NCBI GenBank assembly: GCA_964546145.1
Contig: CAZJIU010000016.1
Span: 1-35,282 of the forward strand
Length of the DNA: 35,282 bases
Source: CAZAKO01 sp964546145
GTDB taxonomy: Bacteria; Fidelibacterota; UBA2242
Direction: 5' to 3'
The notes below the pieces were generated by a model, which was given only the letters and a program-made list of their open reading frames with translations, was not told the origin of the DNA and searched no databases. Each line of letters starts with the position of its first letter. Positions within the stretch are counted from its first letter, which is position 1. Shown here piece by piece: positions 31,886 to 35,282 of this stretch. The translations under genes were made by a program, and so were the position numbers.

Positions 31886-34078
31886 ATGAAATCCCCTGAT
31901 AGACGTATTTTTATTATCTCGAATCGTTTACCGGTTACCGTAAAAAAGAGAAAAGACGAACTGGTGTTTTCGCCCAGTATCGGCGGATTAGCTACGGGCT
32001 TGAAATCTATTTTTGAACGGAAAGATTGTGTCTGGATGGGATGGCCTGGTATAGCCGTAAAAAATGATGCTGAAAAGAAACAAATTACCAATAAGCTAAA
32101 AAAATTGCGGATGATACCGGTTTTTCTAACCAGTCAGGAAATCAGAAAAAGTTATGAGGGATTCTGTAATATCACCGTCTGGCCTTTATTCCATTATTTT
32201 TTACAATATACCGAATATCATAACGATCTCTGGGAAGTTTATAAGCAGGTGAACCAAAGATTTTTCAAACAGGTGGAGCACTTTATTACCGAAAAGGATA
32301 TTCTCTGGATTCACGACTACCATCTGATGTTGTTACCCGAAATTATCCGGCAAAATATTGCCAATGTTAGTATTGGATATTTCCTGCATATCCCCTTTCC
32401 CTCCTATGAACTATATCGCACACTACCCTGGCGGGAAGAGATTCTGCACGGTCTATTGGGAGCTGACCTGATTGGTTTTCATACCTTTGATTATGCCCGA
32501 CACTTCCTCAGCGCCGTCAGTCATTTATTGGATATTGAAGGTACTTCAAACCAGTTGCTATATGAGCAGCGGGTACTGAAAGTTGACTCTTTTCCAATGG
32601 GAATTGATTATGACATGTACGCTAGTGAAGGGCAAAATGTCAAGGTGACTCGGTTATTAATAAAGCATCAGAGCAAATTGAATAAATGTAAAATTATTCT
32701 CTCGGTTGACCGCTTGGACTACTCCAAAGGCATACTCAATCGTTTGAGAGCATTTGACAGTTTGCTGGATAATTATCCCCAATACAGAGAACAAGTAACC
32801 CTTTTTCTGATTGTTGTTCCGTCCCGGATTAAAGTACCGCAATATCAGAAAATCAAACAGGAGATTGACCGTGAAGTTGGTTATATCAATGGTAGATACA
32901 ATACGATCAGCTGGACAGCGGTTCATTATTTCTATCGTAATTTTAATTTCAACAATCTTGCCGCTTTTTATCAGCTGGCGGAGATTGCATTGGTGACTCC
33001 GCTGCGTGACGGAATGAATCTAATTGCCAAGGAGTATGTTGCGAGTCGCCAGAATAAAGGCGGAGTGTTGATCCTGAGTGAGCTGGCGGGGGCAGCTATC
33101 GAGCTGGATGATGCTTTGGTAATTAATCCAAATAATGTGGCTGACATCGTCCGCCATATCAAGTTAGCTCTGGATATGACTCCTGAAGAACAGCGGCGCC
33201 GGATGGTTAGCATGCAGGGTAAATTAAAACGCTACACTAACAAGGACTGGTCTAAAGATTTCTTCGAGAGTTTATTTGAAGTCAAGAAACTCCAGCAGGC
33301 GATGGAAGCCAGCATATTAGATCAGGCAATTATTGAAAAGATTCTCGACCACTATCAGTCAGCCCAAAACCGGCTGATTTTTCTGGATTACGATGGCACT
33401 TTAGTAGATTTTTCAGAAGACCCACAGAAAGTTGCACCGGATAAAAAATTACTTAAATTGATTAAAGATCTTTCTTCTGAAAATACCGTGGTTGTAATTA
33501 GCGGTCGGGACAAGGGCACTTTAGATAATTGGCTGGGTAGAATTAATACCCTCAATCTTATTGCTGAGCATGGAGCCTGGTTTAAGGAGCCAAATACTGA
33601 TTGGCAGATGATTGAATCCATGTCGGATGAATGGAAAACGGAAATTCGACCGATCCTGGATTATTATGTCAGCCGGACCCCGGGTTCATTTGTCGAAGAA
33701 AAGGACTTCTCGCTGGTCTGGCATTATCGGAAAATAGTGACAGAATTAGGAAAGATCCGGGCCCGGGAATTATCTCAGACGCTGCGAAATCGGGCATCAA
33801 CTCTTAAACTGCAGGTATTGGCAGGAAATAAGGTCATTGAAATAAAGAATTATGGGATCAATAAAGGACGAGCAGTATCTATCTGGGTAGGACGAGTCAA
33901 TCCTGATTTTATTATGGCAATTGGTGATGATAAAACTGACGAATATATATTCAGGAAGTTGCTCGATCATTATACTATCAAGGTTGGTATTAGTCTGACT
34001 GCAGCAAAATATAGAGTAAAAACCACCACAGAAGTTAGAAATTTCCTCAGAACTTTGATTAAAGGAGTCAGCAAATGA
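31886..34078 (+). CDS. otsAB: Fused trehalose-6-phosphate synthase/phosphatase
   Basis: This 730-residue bifunctional enzyme makes trehalose from UDP-glucose and glucose-6-phosphate by way of trehalose-6-phosphate. Residues about 5-475 are a family GT20 synthase (ISNRLPVTVKKR, SIGGLATGLKSIF, WIHDYHLMLLPEIIR, GYFLHIPFPSYELYRTLPWR, SVDRLDYSKGILNRLRAF, TPLRDGMNLIAKEYVA). Residues about 490-730 are a HAD phosphatase with D501-Y-D503 in FLDYDGTLVD, VVISGRDKGTL and the metal-binding GDDKTDE near residue 681. In many bacteria the two activities are separate proteins. The ATG at 31886 has no good ribosome site but gives a normal family start. Its stop overlaps the next gene by four bases (ATGA). Confidence 0.95.
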   Translation: MKSPDRRIFIISNRLPVTVKKRKDELVFSPSIGGLATGLKSIFERKDCVWMGWPGIAVKNDAEKKQITNKLKKLRMIPVFLTSQEIRKSYEGFCNITVWPLFHYFLQYTEYHNDLWEVYKQVNQRFFKQVEHFITEKDILWIHDYHLMLLPEIIRQNIANVSIGYFLHIPFPSYELYRTLPWREEILHGLLGADLIGFHTFDYARHFLSAVSHLLDIEGTSNQLLYEQRVLKVDSFPMGIDYDMYASEGQNVKVTRLLIKHQSKLNKCKIILSVDRLDYSKGILNRLRAFDSLLDNYPQYREQVTLFLIVVPSRIKVPQYQKIKQEIDREVGYINGRYNTISWTAVHYFYRNFNFNNLAAFYQLAEIALVTPLRDGMNLIAKEYVASRQNKGGVLILSELAGAAIELDDALVINPNNVADIVRHIKLALDMTPEEQRRRMVSMQGKLKRYTNKDWSKDFFESLFEVKKLQQAMEASILDQAIIEKILDHYQSAQNRLIFLDYDGTLVDFSEDPQKVAPDKKLLKLIKDLSSENTVVVISGRDKGTLDNWLGRINTLNLIAEHGAWFKEPNTDWQMIESMSDEWKTEIRPILDYYVSRTPGSFVEEKDFSLVWHYRKIVTELGKIRARELSQTLRNRASTLKLQVLAGNKVIEIKNYGINKGRAVSIWVGRVNPDFIMAIGDDKTDEYIFRKLLDHYTIKVGISLTAAKYRVKTTTEVRNFLRTLIKGVSK

Positions 34079-35282
34079 TTAAACTGATTGACTATCGTGG
34101 TATCGTTGGCGATAAAGTCATTACCGAAATATTTCAACAGGCGCGAGCACTGTACGGGAAGAGAATTGTGCACCTGAATTCCACTTATTTGGGAGGTGGC
34201 GTGGCAGAAATTTTAAACAGCCTGGTTCCCCTGATGAATGATGTCGGTCTCAACACCGGTTGGCGGATTATTCGCGGAAATCCCGATCTGTTTTCAATCA
34301 CCAAAAAGTTCCATAATGCTCTGCAAGGTGATTCAATTCGTCTAACCGATATGAAGAAAGAGATTTACATTCGCGCCAGTGAGGAATTCTCAATTTATAC
34401 CCATCTGAACCACGATTGTGTCATCATTCACGATCCGCAGCCGCTGCCGATGATTAGGTATTACATCAAGCAGCAACCCTGGATCTGGCGCTGCCATATT
34501 GATATTTCCCATCCTGATCCGGAATTATGGGATTTTCTTAAGAAATTTATTCTGAAATATGACCTGGCGATAGTGTCGCATGAAAATTATAAAAAAGATG
34601 ATATCTATATCGAACAGAGGATAATTCCACCAGTGATTGATCCACTCAGTCCCAAAAATAAGGAACTATCCACTAATGACATCCAGCGGTTTCTGAAAAA
34701 ATTCGGAATCCCAACCGATAAACCAATCATTACCCAGATTTCCCGTTTCGATAAATGGAAAGACCCGGAGGGAGTCATCAGGGTTTTTAAGAAGGTTAAA
34801 AAGCAGATTGATTGTCGTCTGGTTTTATGCGGCAGTATGGCAACTGATGATCCTGAAGGCATGAAAATATATCAGAAAGTTGCCCAATCGGCTAACAATC
34901 TAATCGAGTCATATGATGTAATTCTCATTACCTCAGAAAATAATATTCTGGTCAATTCGCTGCAGCGTTTCTCGGATGTCATTATCCAAAAATCCATCAG
35001 GGAAGGCTTTGGACTTGTGGTGGCTGAAGCTTTATGGAAACAAGCCGCAGTCGTCGCTTCGAATGTCGGCGGCATTCCGCTTCAGGTGATTGACGGTGAA
35101 ACCGGCTTTCTCTGTGAGCCGGGTGATGAAAATGCCTTTGCCGAGAGAATTGTCCAACTCATGAAAGATAAGAAACTGGCAAAGAAGCTGGGACAAAATG
35201 GCAAAGAACACATCAGAGCTAAATTTCTGATTACTCGGCTTTTGAGTAATTATCTGGATTTAATTCGGTCGGTCTTACTTTA
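34075..35282 (+). CDS. treT: TreT-like trehalose glycosyltransferase (GT4), reaches window edge
   Basis: The frame opens at the ATG at 34075, with AAAGGAG seven bases upstream, and gives 402 codons with no stop before the window ends; the last two bases are TA, so a stop may follow at once. It resembles trehalose synthase TreT of family GT4: NSTYLGGGVAEILNSLVPLM, the H119-containing VIIHDPQPLPMI, WIWRCHIDISHP, QISRFDKWKDPEGVI, and the E310-x7-E318 motif in REGFGLVVAEALW. TreT reversibly joins NDP-glucose and glucose to form trehalose. The tight overlap with otsAB supports a trehalose role. A related GT4 activity such as glucosylglycerate or sucrose metabolism is possible. Confidence 0.85.
   Translation, partial: MIKLIDYRGIVGDKVITEIFQQARALYGKRIVHLNSTYLGGGVAEILNSLVPLMNDVGLNTGWRIIRGNPDLFSITKKFHNALQGDSIRLTDMKKEIYIRASEEFSIYTHLNHDCVIIHDPQPLPMIRYYIKQQPWIWRCHIDISHPDPELWDFLKKFILKYDLAIVSHENYKKDDIYIEQRIIPPVIDPLSPKNKELSTNDIQRFLKKFGIPTDKPIITQISRFDKWKDPEGVIRVFKKVKKQIDCRLVLCGSMATDDPEGMKIYQKVAQSANNLIESYDVILITSENNILVNSLQRFSDVIIQKSIREGFGLVVAEALWKQAAVVASNVGGIPLQVIDGETGFLCEPGDENAFAERIVQLMKDKKLAKKLGQNGKEHIRAKFLITRLLSNYLDLIRSVLL

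Overview
The window looks like a chromosomal core region of a Gram-negative bacterium from, or close to, the FCB group (Fibrobacterota-Chlorobi-Bacteroidota and neighbouring candidate phyla). The evidence is a gingipain-fold PorU-like sortase of the type IX secretion system (T9SS) with a C-terminal sorting-tail-like domain, ribosomal protein S16 with a long acidic tail, a MurE with the DNPR motif of meso-diaminopimelate peptidoglycan, a PASTA-tailed FtsI, and several genes with little or no Shine-Dalgarno sequence. I cannot name the phylum from sequence alone. No tRNA, rRNA, CRISPR array, prophage or insertion sequence was seen. No stretch longer than about 250 bases lacks a gene. Genes are packed into operons with many 1-11 bp overlaps.

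Layout. (1) Positions 1-2878, + strand: the 3' part of an M24 metallopeptidase, then a sodium:solute symporter 12 bases downstream. (2) 2879-4375: a dispersed-type inverted repeat, dusB on the - strand whose last codons are read from that repeat, a perfect 17-bp hairpin, and rpmB (L28, +) with its terminator. (3) 4376-26088, - strand, read from right to left: porU-like sortase, maf, rodZ-like, then the dcw (division and cell wall) cluster mraZ-rsmH-ftsL-ftsI-murE-murF-mraY-murD-ftsW-murG-murC-ftsQ-ftsA-ftsZ. murB and ddl are missing, and the murC-ftsQ gap holds a 124-bp structured element instead. (4) 26278-30159, + strand: ffh-rpsP-khpA-rimM-trmD-rplS, the protein targeting, ribosome and tRNA modification cluster. 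(5) 30394-35282, + strand: an M20 metallopeptidase, a fused trehalose-6-phosphate synthase/phosphatase, and an overlapping TreT-like trehalose glycosyltransferase that reaches the window edge. The gaps 30160-30393 and 31633-31885 hold only the sites listed (a promoter in the second).

How it fits together. The dcw genes build lipid II (MurE, MurF, MurD and MurC make the UDP-MurNAc-peptide, MraY and MurG the lipid-linked precursor), polymerise and cross-link it at the septum (FtsW, FtsI), and assemble the divisome (FtsL, FtsQ, FtsA, FtsZ). The cluster starts with its presumed regulator MraZ. A near-consensus promoter precedes mraZ and carries four TGGGN boxes in exact 10-bp register, two in each orientation, which I read as a symmetric autoregulatory operator. 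The upstream genes add an outer-membrane secretion sortase (PorU-like), a house-cleaning pyrophosphatase (Maf) and a shape factor (RodZ-like). The trehalose genes suggest osmotic or desiccation protection by two separate synthetic routes.

The observations most worth a second look are the MraZ operator, the murC-ftsQ element and the small frame that spans it, the well-initiated upstream ORF overlapping the ffh start, the repeat-derived DusB C-terminus, and the 66-bp in-frame tandem duplication in the S16 tail.
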